Assembly (NCBI RefSeq): GCF_002846395.1
Contig: NZ_PJMU01000001.1
Span: 496,001-560,000 of the forward strand
DNA from: Pontibacter ramchanderi
GTDB taxonomy: Bacteria > Bacteroidota > Bacteroidia > Cytophagales > Hymenobacteraceae
Length of the DNA: 64,000 bases
Direction of reading: 5' to 3'
This document shows, one piece after another, positions 16,566-24,786 of this stretch. A program made the translations under genes and the position numbers. Numbering within the stretch: the first letter of the stretch is position 1; each line of letters starts with the position of its first letter. The notes below the pieces were generated by a model. It was not told the origin of the DNA. It did no database searches and saw only the letters and a list, made by a program, of their open reading frames with translations.

Positions 16566-17681
16566 CTAGTTAAGCAACCTCAGACCAAAACTGATCACGT
16601 TGGCATCCGGACCTCGGTTATCCTTGAACAGATCATTCATGTTGTATTTCACAAACAGGTCCAGGTTGCCGTAGCCGATGGTGCCTGTCACACCGTACTG
16701 GAAGTCACTCAGGTTGTAGCTACTGCGCACTTTTTCTTTCTGCGTACGACCTGCATCCTCGTACTTAAACTTCGAGTGAGCTCCCAAACGGTAGCCTAAA
16801 AACGGGCCGGCGCCTAATTTAAATCCTTCCTTGCCGTTACTTCGCTTGAACTTCAGCATGGGCATCAACGGCAGGTTAACCGATGAGTGCGTCAACTTTG
16901 ACTTGTCGTAGTTGATCTCCATTTCGCGGCGGAAGAAGGTTACTTCGTTCACATCCTCTTCGATCACATAGTTACGGTCGAACATATAGTTGTTGAAGGC
17001 AAACTCCAGACCCGATACCAGGTAGAAAGGACTCTTGCGACCACCGATCTGCGAGTTCAGGTGCCAGTTAAGACTCACGTAGCGGGAGCCCAGCGGTTTC
17101 AGATCCGGCACTTCCTGGCTGTTTTGGTTCAGGAAGTTGTTCAGCCCCAGGTCAATGTCAAAATTTGAGCGGGTAGCCTTGTATGGTTTCTCCTTTTTCA
17201 CATTCACAGAGTCATCGTCAGGAGTGGTTACGTTCACTTTGGTGTTGCCATCCTTTTCTTCAATCTCCACATCGATTTTGATGTTTTTGTTTATGCGGAT
17301 TTCGTGCTTCTCTTTCGACACTTTGCCGTCCTGGCCGGTTTCCTGTACCGTAATGGTAACTGTTTCCGGGTCGTTGCCATCTTTACCAAATACCACTGTG
17401 GTTTCCTGGGATTTCAGTTCTTTATTGGCGCCGTCCATGCGGTCTACCTGGTCTACATATTTGTTCAGAACGCGCATCAGCGAGTCGAGGCTGTAGTTTT
17501 CGAAAGCTTTGAGCTGCTCTATGTTTTGCAGGTATAGCACCATTTTGGCGCCGTTGGCCATTTTCACAACGATCGTGTCTTGCTGTCCGAGTCGCTCGCC
17601 TATGGTTTGACCGCCTTTGGCAGACACACCGGTGGCTGCAGCCATGATGATGGCTGTAATGAGAAGTAGTACCTTTTTCAT
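16566..17681 (-). CDS. Predicted outer-membrane beta-barrel protein of a sigma/anti-sigma operon
   Basis: A 371-residue secreted protein: the signal peptide ends near VSAKG. A charged, Lys/Glu/Asp-rich coil of about 130 residues follows (residues about 60-170, with KVNVTTPDDDSVNVKK), then a beta-barrel-like half. That half has alternating strands (YVSLNWHLNSQIGGRKSPFY, FKLGAGPFLGYRLGAHSKF) ending in ISFGLRLLN. This resembles the porin-family/PorT-type barrels of Bacteroidota. It is the third gene of an operon behind the sigma factor and anti-sigma-like protein (gaps 18 and 11 bases), so it is probably a member or target of that envelope-response system. Exact function unknown. Confidence 0.7.
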   Translation of the reverse strand: MKKVLLLITAIIMAAATGVSAKGGQTIGERLGQQDTIVVKMANGAKMVLYLQNIEQLKAFENYSLDSLMRVLNKYVDQVDRMDGANKELKSQETTVVFGKDGNDPETVTITVQETGQDGKVSKEKHEIRINKNIKIDVEIEEKDGNTKVNVTTPDDDSVNVKKEKPYKATRSNFDIDLGLNNFLNQNSQEVPDLKPLGSRYVSLNWHLNSQIGGRKSPFYLVSGLEFAFNNYMFDRNYVIEEDVNEVTFFRREMEINYDKSKLTHSSVNLPLMPMLKFKRSNGKEGFKLGAGPFLGYRLGAHSKFKYEDAGRTQKEKVRSSYNLSDFQYGVTGTIGYGNLDLFVKYNMNDLFKDNRGPDANVISFGLRLLN

Positions 17682-17692
17682 GGTTTTAAAGA

Positions 17693-18562
17693 TTAGAGAT
17701 TAATGACTTTTGATATTTTCTGTTTCCCGATTTGAGTTTCAAGTGCAATTCTGTCAGCATTGATACCGAGCTCCGACAGCTCAACCCGTTCCCCGTTAGA
17801 GAGGTTTCGCACCTGCTTAAAGATGTTTTTAGCGAGCTTTTGCTTCTTCTCGAAGCCATTTGGCTCCTCAATTTCTTCCGTATCCTGTACCGCCACAGCA
17901 CGCTTTATTATAATTTCCACCGGCTGAGCGTTCATGTCCGCAGTGTTGGAGGCCAGCATCACGGGTGGGGTGGCTCCTGTGTTATCGACAGCCGGCTTTT
18001 CGATTGCTACAGGTATAGCCGGCTTTTCCACTTGGGCCACAAGCTGCTGCGCTGGCTTTGTATCTTTTGCACCGTTTTTTGGACTCGACATTCTTACAAT
18101 AGCGCTTGGCTCAGCTTTGGCGATAAGTTGTCTTTCGCTTGCCTCAGGTTTTTGTGACTTTGTAGCAGGTATAGCCGGCGTGGTTTCAACTTCATCAGCT
18201 GCAGGTGCAGGTGTTGGCGCGGTTACTTGCGCCAGTTGCTCTTCGGCTTTGTCAGGTTCAGGTATAACAAGTGGTTGCTCTGGAATCAACACGTTGTTGT
18301 TTGCCAGATCGTCCCGGTTAACCGGTACGGAGCCGTTTTGCACGTTGAAGAACACAATGCCCACTGATAGTAGCAGCGTAATGGCCGCAGCGATCGAGTA
18401 GGAGAGCCACATAAAGCCTCTGGGTTTTGATTCGCCTTTGCTGGCTGCAGGCATCTCAGTTTCTATCCGATCCTGTAGCCTGTTCCAAAGGTCGGTGGGA
18501 GGAGTAGGGGCCGAGGAGCCCAAACGTTCCCTGAATAGTTTGTCTATGTCTTCTGGTTTCAT
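17693..18562 (-). CDS. Putative anti-sigma factor, single-pass membrane protein
   Basis: The 289-residue protein has a short cytoplasmic N-terminus typical of anti-sigma regulators in this phylum (MKPEDIDKLFRERLGSSAPTPP...LWNRLQDRIE). One membrane helix follows (about 50-75, MWLSYSIAAAITLLLSVGIVFF). A long Ala/Pro/Glu/Thr-rich periplasmic linker (about 85-220) leads to a charged C-terminal piece. No zinc-binding HxxxCxxC motif of the ZAS class is present. It starts 18 bases after the sigma factor stop, which with the topology supports an anti-sigma role; this is inferred. The linker contains several CTATACCT words. Confidence 0.7.
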   Translation of the reverse strand: MKPEDIDKLFRERLGSSAPTPPTDLWNRLQDRIETEMPAASKGESKPRGFMWLSYSIAAAITLLLSVGIVFFNVQNGSVPVNRDDLANNNVLIPEQPLVIPEPDKAEEQLAQVTAPTPAPAADEVETTPAIPATKSQKPEASERQLIAKAEPSAIVRMSSPKNGAKDTKPAQQLVAQVEKPAIPVAIEKPAVDNTGATPPVMLASNTADMNAQPVEIIIKRAVAVQDTEEIEEPNGFEKKQKLAKNIFKQVRNLSNGERVELSELGINADRIALETQIGKQKISKVINL

Positions 18563-18580
18563 GATCGAACCTCCTTTTTA

Positions 18581-19114
18581 TCAGCTGGCGACTGCTTCTT
18601 TTCCGGTTAGCCTGCGTTGCAGCATGGCGCGGGCCTTGCTCAATTGCGATTTCGAGGTGCCTTCCGTAATGTTCAGCATGTCGGCTATCTCTTTGTGAGA
18701 ATATCCTTCTATTGCATACAGGTTAAAAACTGCCCTGTAGCCGGCAGGTAAAGTGCGCAACAACTCCAAGAGCTCTCCCTCGGCCAGATCGTGATCGGCG
18801 CTTGGGCCACCCGCCACCTGTACATGGTCGTCTTCTATGGACAGGTATAGCGACTCCTTTTTTCTCAAAAACCCCAGCGCTTCATTCACCATGATGCGTC
18901 TTACCCATCCCTCGAAGCTGCCCTTGCCCTCAAACTTATCTATATTCTGGTATACCTTCATAAAACCGTTGAGCAAGGCATCCTCAGCATCCATCTGATT
19001 TTTGAGGTAACGCAGGCACACACCGTACATCGGCGAGGCAAAGCGCTCGTAAAGGCATTTCTGCGCTTTACTATCGGCCTTCTGGCAACCTGCTATTAAC
19101 TCCTGTTCCGTCAC
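18581..19114 (-). CDS. ECF-type RNA polymerase sigma factor
   Basis: A 177-residue group IV sigma factor directing polymerase to envelope-response promoters. Region 2 is at about 10-75 (CLYERFASPMYGVCLRYLKNQMDAEDALLNGFMKVYQNIDKF) and region 4 at about 110-165, with the helix-turn-helix LPAGYRAVFNLYAIEGYSHKEIADML. It is the first gene of an operon with a putative membrane anti-sigma protein and a barrel protein. No clear TAnnTTTG promoter is seen upstream, which would fit autoregulation through its own promoter type, but that is speculation. Confidence 0.92.
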   Translation of the reverse strand: MTEQELIAGCQKADSKAQKCLYERFASPMYGVCLRYLKNQMDAEDALLNGFMKVYQNIDKFEGKGSFEGWVRRIMVNEALGFLRKKESLYLSIEDDHVQVAGGPSADHDLAEGELLELLRTLPAGYRAVFNLYAIEGYSHKEIADMLNITEGTSKSQLSKARAMLQRRLTGKEAVAS

Positions 19115-19707
19115 GCTGGGTAAAATTTTATCAAATGATGTCGCTTATCTGGCCGCTTGTGAGCTGTTATGTTGCTCTTTACCTCCTAGATGTAGATAAT
19201 GCCCCGGAGGTTGCCTAAGCAGAAATAAATTTCTGATAATTTTTTTGATCAGCGTATTCGTTGGCTATGAAATATCAGCTGTCAACTAAATTTTAAGAAT
19301 TTGCCTGGAAAAAACTTAGTGAGGGAGCACATATAATTGTGCTTTTTAATAAATCAGGGAAAACAGAATACTAGCGGTTATGAGCTAAAACCCATACGAC
19401 CTTAGTAATTAGGGAAATGAATATAGTTTATTACAAATACTTGATGGGTCCCTTAACGAAAACAAATTGAAATATACTATCTGTAAGATCTTGGCCTGAG
19501 AGAATTGAATAAGAGTTTTAATTATAATAATAAAAAAATCAGTGTTAAGATAATGAATGTGCACAGATGTAGGGTAAACCCCGTCAATTTGTTTTTATAG
19601 ATATAAAATTTTGAAAGTGGTAGCTAGATTGTGGCTTGAATGTATACTTGTTTGATAATGTCATACAAACTAATCAATAGATCTCAGCTAGAATTGTTTC
19701 CAAGCCA
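19115..19707. other. AT-rich gene-free gap at the border of the polysaccharide locus
   Basis: These 593 bases hold no credible reading frame on either strand and no RNA gene I can recognise. Base composition drops sharply here from the balanced housekeeping region to the AT-rich locus, so this is the left edge of the polysaccharide region. No integrase, tRNA or direct-repeat attachment site is visible. Confidence 0.6.
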
Positions 19708-21099
19708 CTAATATACGTTATCATGCTTAGTAAGAATCTGACAAATAGTGAGGAAAATAATTTTAATATCAAGTAAAATAGACCAATGTTCTAAGTACCA
19801 TAGATCTGCTTGAACTCTATTGAGCATGGATCGAGTTTCCTTTGTTTCACCTCTGAATCCATTAATTTGTGCCCAACCTGTAATGCCTGGCGTTAGAAAG
19901 TGCCGAACCATATAGTTATTAATAACTTGAGAATAATCAGTGGTATGTTTAAGCATATGAGGACGTGGTCCAACTACAGACATATCACCCACAAAAACAT
20001 TAATAAACTGGGGAAGTTCGTCAATACTCGTTTTCCTGATGAATTTTCCAACTTTGGTGACACGAATATCTTCTTTACTAGCCTGTGTAACATCTGAGTA
20101 ATTATTTATTGTCATACTTCTGAACTTAAGGCAATAGAAAGGCTTATTATTTTTTCCTGAACGAAGTTGCTTAAAAAATACTGGACCTTGAGAGTCTAAT
20201 TTGATGATGATTGCCATTAACGGAATGAGCCAGCTCAGTAATAGTAGTATAACTAACATGGAGAAAAGTACATCAAAAGCTCGTTTGATTACTTCGTTAG
20301 CTTTGTTTTCTAAAGGCTCTTGCCGAGGTTTGAGAACCGGAAGATAGCCAAGCAAAGCTATTGAAAATTCACGCTGCATATTTCCCTTCATATCTGGGAC
20401 TAGCCTGAGTCGTACCATTTTATGATCGGCTTCCTGTAATAGTGTTTCTATTTTGTCACTTTGACTATAGGGTAATGCGCAATAGAGTTCACTAATTTTA
20501 TGATCGCTCGCATAACTGATACTATCATTTACACTCCCTAAATACTTTATGTAAGCCGGCACTCTACGACTATCATCATCAAAAATACCTGCTATTTGAT
20601 AGTCTAACTGTGGGTTATCCTGTAAGTATTTGTATAGATTTATGCCTGTGAGGTCTGCTCCAATAATAGCTATACTATTAGATCCCAACCAAGAGCCTCT
20701 GCGATATTTTCTAAGCAAAAGGAATGAAAAGCGCCAAGTAAGTATTAAAGTTGGAAATAGGGCAAAATAGTAAATAAACGGTGTTGGGGGAATATAAAGA
20801 TAAGGAAGCAAAAGCTTAATTAAAATTGCCATCACTGTGAACATACAAAGTGCTGCGAGGTTAGAAGTAATTACCGGAATTGATTCTCTACTAAGAATAT
20901 TACTATATATATCAAAAATATGGGAGCAGTAGAACCAGCAGAAGTTAAGAAGGAGAATGGATATACGGTAGTCATACACATTCATCCACGCCAATTTGTA
21001 GTCTGACAGTAAAAAGCATAAGTATAAAGCGCCATTTAAAATGGCATAATCTAGCACGACATTTATCCATTTAAATATGGTAGCGTATTTATGTGCCAT
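19708..21099 (-). CDS. Initiating sugar-phosphate transferase (WbaP/WcaJ-type polyprenyl glycosylphosphotransferase)
   Basis: It starts repeat-unit assembly by moving a hexose-1-phosphate from a nucleotide sugar onto undecaprenyl phosphate at the inner membrane. The 463-residue protein has four or five N-terminal membrane helices (about 10-135) and a soluble Rossmann-like CoA-binding-type domain (about 140-260, SIAIIGADLTGINLYKYL). A re-entrant hydrophobic helix (about 270-300) leads into the catalytic Bac_transf domain with LKFRSM, IDELPQFINVFVGDMSVVGPRP and TPGITGWAQINGFRG. The sugar (glucose or galactose, or an amino sugar) cannot be told. It is transcribed together with or just after the exosortase genes on the minus strand. 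Confidence 0.93.
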   Translation of the reverse strand: MAHKYATIFKWINVVLDYAILNGALYLCFLLSDYKLAWMNVYDYRISILLLNFCWFYCSHIFDIYSNILSRESIPVITSNLAALCMFTVMAILIKLLLPYLYIPPTPFIYYFALFPTLILTWRFSFLLLRKYRRGSWLGSNSIAIIGADLTGINLYKYLQDNPQLDYQIAGIFDDDSRRVPAYIKYLGSVNDSISYASDHKISELYCALPYSQSDKIETLLQEADHKMVRLRLVPDMKGNMQREFSIALLGYLPVLKPRQEPLENKANEVIKRAFDVLFSMLVILLLLSWLIPLMAIIIKLDSQGPVFFKQLRSGKNNKPFYCLKFRSMTINNYSDVTQASKEDIRVTKVGKFIRKTSIDELPQFINVFVGDMSVVGPRPHMLKHTTDYSQVINNYMVRHFLTPGITGWAQINGFRGETKETRSMLNRVQADLWYLEHWSILLDIKIIFLTICQILTKHDNVY

Positions 21100-21408
21100 A
21101 GAATGTATTATTTACTACTATTACAATCTAACTTAACCTAAATTGAAGTCAGGGTGAGATGTAACAACGAAGGAACTAGTATTAAAAAATGGCATTGATC
21201 TATCCTTATAAAAAATATACTTAAATTTAGGATTAAGGATTGCTATATACATTAAACTTTAGTGAAAGGCTTAAAATATGATGTAAAGCTGTTATTTTTG
21301 AATTCTATAAATATTTAAAATATTTATAGAATTCTTTAATTTTCTATAACGGCTTGTGTATAAAGGGCTAATATCTACTTGAAAACATATTGTAATAAAA
21401 TGTGATAA
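21100..21408. other. AT-rich gap with a long palindrome
   Basis: There is no gene here. The only outstanding element is the 35-base palindrome at 21300-21334, listed separately. The rest is AT-rich DNA between the XrtX-partner gene and the initiating transferase gene, both on the minus strand. Confidence 0.6.
21300..21334. repeat. Near-perfect 35-base palindrome (17-base arms, 1-base centre)
   Basis: GAATTCTATAAATATTT at 21300-21316 is followed by one A and its exact reverse complement at 21318-21334. As RNA it would form a long AU-rich hairpin; as DNA it could be a cruciform or a dimeric protein site. T-rich sequence follows on the plus strand only, so it is not a standard terminator for the minus-strand genes around it. 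Confidence 0.75.
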
Positions 21409-21897
21409 TCACTTATTCTTTAATTTAACCTGCAAGTATATTGTAGGAATAAATAAAATGACGGGCATAGGTGAAACAAGCAATGTATCTATCCGAAACG
21501 CTACAGTATGGAGTTGATCTAATTGTAGCTGATCAGCCGCAAAGTATAAGCCTAACGTTAGACTTAGCAAGGCTATATAAAGCAAAAAGGCAAGTTTTGT
21601 TATTACTATTTTTCTATAATAAGTTTGAATAATTAAAAGGCAAATACTACAATAAAGCAGTCTGTAGAACATATTGACCACCCTAACTGTAAGAATTTCA
21701 TAATCTATTAAAAGACCTTTTGCTTGAGCATTACGTGAAAGAAGTAGTAGAACTTTGCTACAGAAAAAATAAATTAAATCTTTAATATAAGCCTCATGAT
21801 GCCCTACAATTATTATGACTACTATAAAAACGCTGACAATCGCCCAATTTCTTGCTAAGATTAGCTGCTTATATTTCAATATCTTGCGCGTCAACAT
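21409..21897 (-). CDS. Exosortase-associated membrane protein (XrtX-partner type)
   Basis: This 162-residue protein has about four membrane segments (residues 20-36, 70-90, 100-120, 138-158) and no enzyme motif. It overlaps the 3' end of the exosortase gene by 29 bases, so the two are translationally coupled. In Bacteroidota a small multi-pass protein regularly accompanies the X-type exosortase; the position, size and topology fit that. I rely mainly on context, since the sequence itself has no hallmark residues. A role in assembly or regulation of the exosortase is inference. Confidence 0.65.
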   Translation of the reverse strand: MLTRKILKYKQLILARNWAIVSVFIVVIIIVGHHEAYIKDLIYFFCSKVLLLLSRNAQAKGLLIDYEILTVRVVNMFYRLLYCSICLLIIQTYYRKIVITKLAFLLYIALLSLTLGLYFAADQLQLDQLHTVAFRIDTLLVSPMPVILFIPTIYLQVKLKNK

Positions 21898-22390
21898 GTC
21901 TGGTCATACCTGAAAACCTCTTGACCCAATACATCCATAGCATAAATATGGCAGCATATACTACTAATGTAAAAGTGTATTTGTGATTGAAATCGACAGT
22001 ATGGCTGAAGTGGTGTGCATTAAGTGCGAGTGCAGTAACACGTAATATATTGAGCAGATTAATGAGAACTATTCCCAATGGAATATAAATGAGTTTCTTT
22101 GAAAGAGGACCCGGAAAAGCTATAATAAAACCAGCGAAAAGAGCCATTAGGACCATGCCATTACATGCATGATATACAAACACAACATCTACGCCATTTA
22201 TCTGTATCATAATATCCCTAGCCGCTGCATTGTAGCCTAGCATATTAATCGTGTAAACAGTAGCATGAACTATTTGTAAAGTGAGCCAATTATCCAAGTC
22301 ACTTAACCAGAAGTCATAAAGCAGAAACCAGCACAGGCAAAGGCCCAGGGCGTATAGCAGGAAACGTAAGACTTGCTTGTATTCTTGCAT
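21869..22390 (-). CDS. xrtX: Exosortase/archaeosortase-family transpeptidase (probably XrtX)
   Basis: Exosortases are membrane cysteine transpeptidases that cut a C-terminal sorting signal and are thought to attach the protein to a surface molecule. The 173-residue protein has about five membrane helices and the full catalytic triad of the family: Cys76 in HACNGM, Arg117 in NLLNILRVTALAL, and His136 in FNHKYTFTLVVY. At 173 residues it is a minimal form without the extra EpsI-type domain. It lies 57 bases downstream of a PID-CTERM protein gene and upstream of a small membrane partner, inside a polysaccharide locus, the classical context for exosortases. Assignment to the X subtype is from that context. 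Confidence 0.9.
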   Translation of the reverse strand: MQEYKQVLRFLLYALGLCLCWFLLYDFWLSDLDNWLTLQIVHATVYTINMLGYNAAARDIMIQINGVDVVFVYHACNGMVLMALFAGFIIAFPGPLSKKLIYIPLGIVLINLLNILRVTALALNAHHFSHTVDFNHKYTFTLVVYAAIFMLWMYWVKRFSGMTRHVDAQDIEI

Positions 22391-22447
22391 ACTTAAAATT
22401 TCAAAGTGTAAATTAAATAGGTTCGAAGCTTGTCTGCAGTTGAAGAT

Positions 22448-22693
22448 TTACTCTATCTCTTTTCTTTTCCTGCGAGAATCTATTAGTTTCTTTAGCCCAT
22501 AGGCTGCTCCAGCAACAAGCAATGCACTAGCACCTCCATCAATTGGCACTCCTGCTGCACCCCTGTTTTGACTGGGGACTTCTCCGTTTCGACTCGGTCG
22601 TACTTGAGATCTGCCCTGAGCATTAAGTTCAGTAGATAAGTGTAGTGAAATTGCAATTAGAAAAATTATAAGTTTTATGATTTGAGTTCTCAT
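22448..22693 (-). CDS. Small PID-CTERM exosortase substrate
   Basis: This 81-residue protein has a signal peptide (cleavage likely after residue 25, LNAQ) and a short Ser/Arg/Asn-rich stretch (26-48). A C-terminal sorting signal follows, with the motif V49-P50-I51-D52-G53-G54, a hydrophobic helix to about residue 67, and a basic tail (KK...RRKRK, 68-78). Motif, helix and basic tail are the tripartite layout of exosortase signals, and Pro-Ile-Asp is the PID-CTERM type. The mature part would be only about 25 residues, so it may be a small surface peptide. It is the first gene of the minus-strand exosortase operon. Confidence 0.85.
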   Translation of the reverse strand: MRTQIIKLIIFLIAISLHLSTELNAQGRSQVRPSRNGEVPSQNRGAAGVPIDGGASALLVAGAAYGLKKLIDSRRKRKEIE

Positions 22694-23221
22694 AGCTATT
22701 GTAATAAGAAGTTCACTAAACTCTTATGTCCATCTTATCAGTTGACTAATAAGAAAGACATATACAATAGAGTTAGTTAAGAAAAAAATTACGATTCGGC
22801 TAAATGAAGATATATTATTTGTAACTCACATATTTAAAACATACGTATTTAATAGTACATAGTTGACATAATATTGTTTAAACTGATTATATCATCAAAT
22901 TTCAACTTTGTTATATACAAAACAAATAATAGAAATATGCCCTAGTAACTTCTACCTGCAATTAATTATATCAGACTAAATTAATACTAGCTCCACACTT
23001 AATTAAAGGTCTTTTACACCTAAATAATATACATTTAACCAATATAATTATATTAATTATGAATATGTAAATATAATTTAATCTTTACCGTATAAGTATA
23101 TCATCTATTAATGCAAATAATTAATGGTTTAGTTGATAAACTATCTTCTTATAAGCGTTTGTATAGTTATAGATTATATAGGATTGAGAAAATCAAAATT
23201 TATAGATTCACTATAAAAGCT
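22694..23221. other. Very AT-rich divergent promoter region
   Basis: The region between the PID-CTERM gene (minus) and the oxidoreductase gene (plus) is extremely AT-rich, with stretches such as ATAATTATATTAATTAT near 23042-23058 forming short palindromes. A frame open from 23111 is best seen as non-coding upstream sequence. No exact TAnnTTTG element stands out. It must hold the divergent control signals of the two halves of the locus. Confidence 0.5.
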
Positions 23222-24274
23222 ATGATAAATGTAGGCATTATAGGCTATGGGTATTGGGGACCTAACCTGGTGAGGAATTTCTTTGCTGCGAATGACTGCC
23301 GTGTGATATCGGTGGCAGAAGCACGGCCGGAGCGCCTGAGGCTGCTGGAAAAAATCTTCCCTACAATTAAAGGCGTAAGCGACGCAGCAGAAATCATTTA
23401 TGATCCTAAGATAGATGCGGTGGTTATCGCCACTCCGGTAGCCACGCATTTTACTCTGGCACATAAAGCTCTTGCAGAAGGTAAACACGTTTTGCTCGAG
23501 AAGCCAATGACTTCCTCTACTGAAGAAGCAGAGCTTCTTATCAACCTAGCTGAGCAGAAAAGGGTACTGTTGATGGTGGACCATACCTTCCTGTACACAG
23601 GAGCAGTGCAGAAAATGAGGGACCTCGTCGATAGTCGGGAACTGGGAAACATAAAATATCTGGATTCAACTCGAATTAACCTAGGCCTATTCCAGTCAGA
23701 TGTTAATGTGCTTTGGGACCTGGCGCCTCACGATATCTCTATACTGAATTACATTGTTGATGAACGCCCGTACAGCGTAAATGCCACAGGTATAACCCAT
23801 ACCAACAATAACATCGAGAACATCGCCTACCTTACCGTAAACTACGCCTCAGGTTTTATCGCCCATTTTAACTGCTCCTGGACCAGCCCTGTAAAAGTGA
23901 GAATGATGCTGGTAGGAGGAGACCAGAAAATGATTCTGTACAACGATCTGGAGCCGACGGAAAAGATAAAGGTATACGACACAGGGTATAGCTACTCTAA
24001 TGATGAAGAAAGGAAACGAGTATTGGTTGACTACAGAACAGGGGATATACATGTTCCAAAACTAACCACAACGGAGGCGCTTCTCGGAATGGCCAATGAC
24101 TTTATTCATTGTATCCAGGAGAAGAAGCAACCTAAGTCATCCTGCCATCTGGGACTAGACGTGGTCCGGATTCTGGAGGCATCCAACAAATCAATCAAGC
24201 AAAACGGCCGGGAAGTCATACTGGAAAGTAACCTGGTGCCAACTATAACAAAAAGTAACGAAGTTTTAATCTGA
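23222..24274 (+). CDS. Gfo/Idh/MocA-family nucleotide-sugar oxidoreductase
   Basis: It is a predicted NAD-dependent dehydrogenase acting on a nucleotide sugar, for example oxidising C3 before amination. The 350-residue protein starts with the Rossmann motif GIIGYGYWG, has the family motif E-K94-P (LLEKPM), and a C-terminal alpha/beta domain with DLAPHDISILNYI. The frame extends to 23111, but the ATG at 23222 puts the Rossmann strand at the N-terminus, as usual. With the downstream LbH acetyltransferase and PLP aminotransferase it forms the set known from WlbA-WlbB/C or WbpB-D-E, which makes 3-amino or 2,3-diamino sugars. The exact sugar is inference. Confidence 0.87.
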   Translation: MINVGIIGYGYWGPNLVRNFFAANDCRVISVAEARPERLRLLEKIFPTIKGVSDAAEIIYDPKIDAVVIATPVATHFTLAHKALAEGKHVLLEKPMTSSTEEAELLINLAEQKRVLLMVDHTFLYTGAVQKMRDLVDSRELGNIKYLDSTRINLGLFQSDVNVLWDLAPHDISILNYIVDERPYSVNATGITHTNNNIENIAYLTVNYASGFIAHFNCSWTSPVKVRMMLVGGDQKMILYNDLEPTEKIKVYDTGYSYSNDEERKRVLVDYRTGDIHVPKLTTTEALLGMANDFIHCIQEKKQPKSSCHLGLDVVRILEASNKSIKQNGREVILESNLVPTITKSNEVLI

Positions 24275-24282
24275 TACAGCGT

Positions 24283-24786
24283 ATGGTGAAAGTTACAATT
24301 GATAATGACAAGCAGAGCCTGCATAATGTAAGACTCGGTAAGGACGTGAAGATTTTCAATTTCGTTAACGCCTATGGTTGCAGTATAGACGATGGTACCA
24401 AGGTGGGTACTTTTGTTGAGATCCAGAAAGGGGCTAGTATCGGCAAAAACTGCAAGATATCCAGTCACACGTTTATTTGTGAGGGGGTACACATCGCTGA
24501 TAATGTCTTTGTTGGGCACAATGTCACGTTCATTAATGACAAGTTTCCGAGGGCAACTAATGAGGACGGCTCTATGCAATTAGAAGCGGATTGGAACTGC
24601 GTGGAAACCTTTGTAGAGGACGGCGCTTCAATAGGATCCAGTGCTACAATTCTCTGTGGCATTAGGATCGGTAGAAAGGCGATTATTGGTGCGGGCTCAG
24701 TAGTTACACGGGACGTGCCTGAAAATGCTGTTGTGGCGGGAAACCCGGCTAAAATAATCAAATACACACACGAAGTCCTTGTCTGA
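24283..24786 (+). CDS. Left-handed beta-helix sugar N-acetyltransferase (WbpD/WlbB-like)
   Basis: The protein is 167 residues of hexapeptide repeats forming a left-handed beta-helix from about residue 17 to 155 (VRLGKDVKIFNFVNAYGCSI, ASIGSSATILCGIRIGRKAIIGAGSVV). It ends in the conserved AGNPAKII. Such enzymes N-acetylate the amino group added to a nucleotide sugar by the neighbouring aminotransferase, using acetyl-CoA. The conserved His of the family is probably in FVGHNVTFIND near residue 84. It lies 8 bases after the oxidoreductase gene and overlaps the next gene by 8 bases. Confidence 0.88.
   Translation: MVKVTIDNDKQSLHNVRLGKDVKIFNFVNAYGCSIDDGTKVGTFVEIQKGASIGKNCKISSHTFICEGVHIADNVFVGHNVTFINDKFPRATNEDGSMQLEADWNCVETFVEDGASIGSSATILCGIRIGRKAIIGAGSVVTRDVPENAVVAGNPAKIIKYTHEVLV

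Noticed and set aside
23111-23221. Upstream extension of the oxidoreductase by 37 codons
   Set aside because: The Rossmann motif of this family begins at the N-terminus, which the ATG at 23222 gives; the extension is AT-rich leader.
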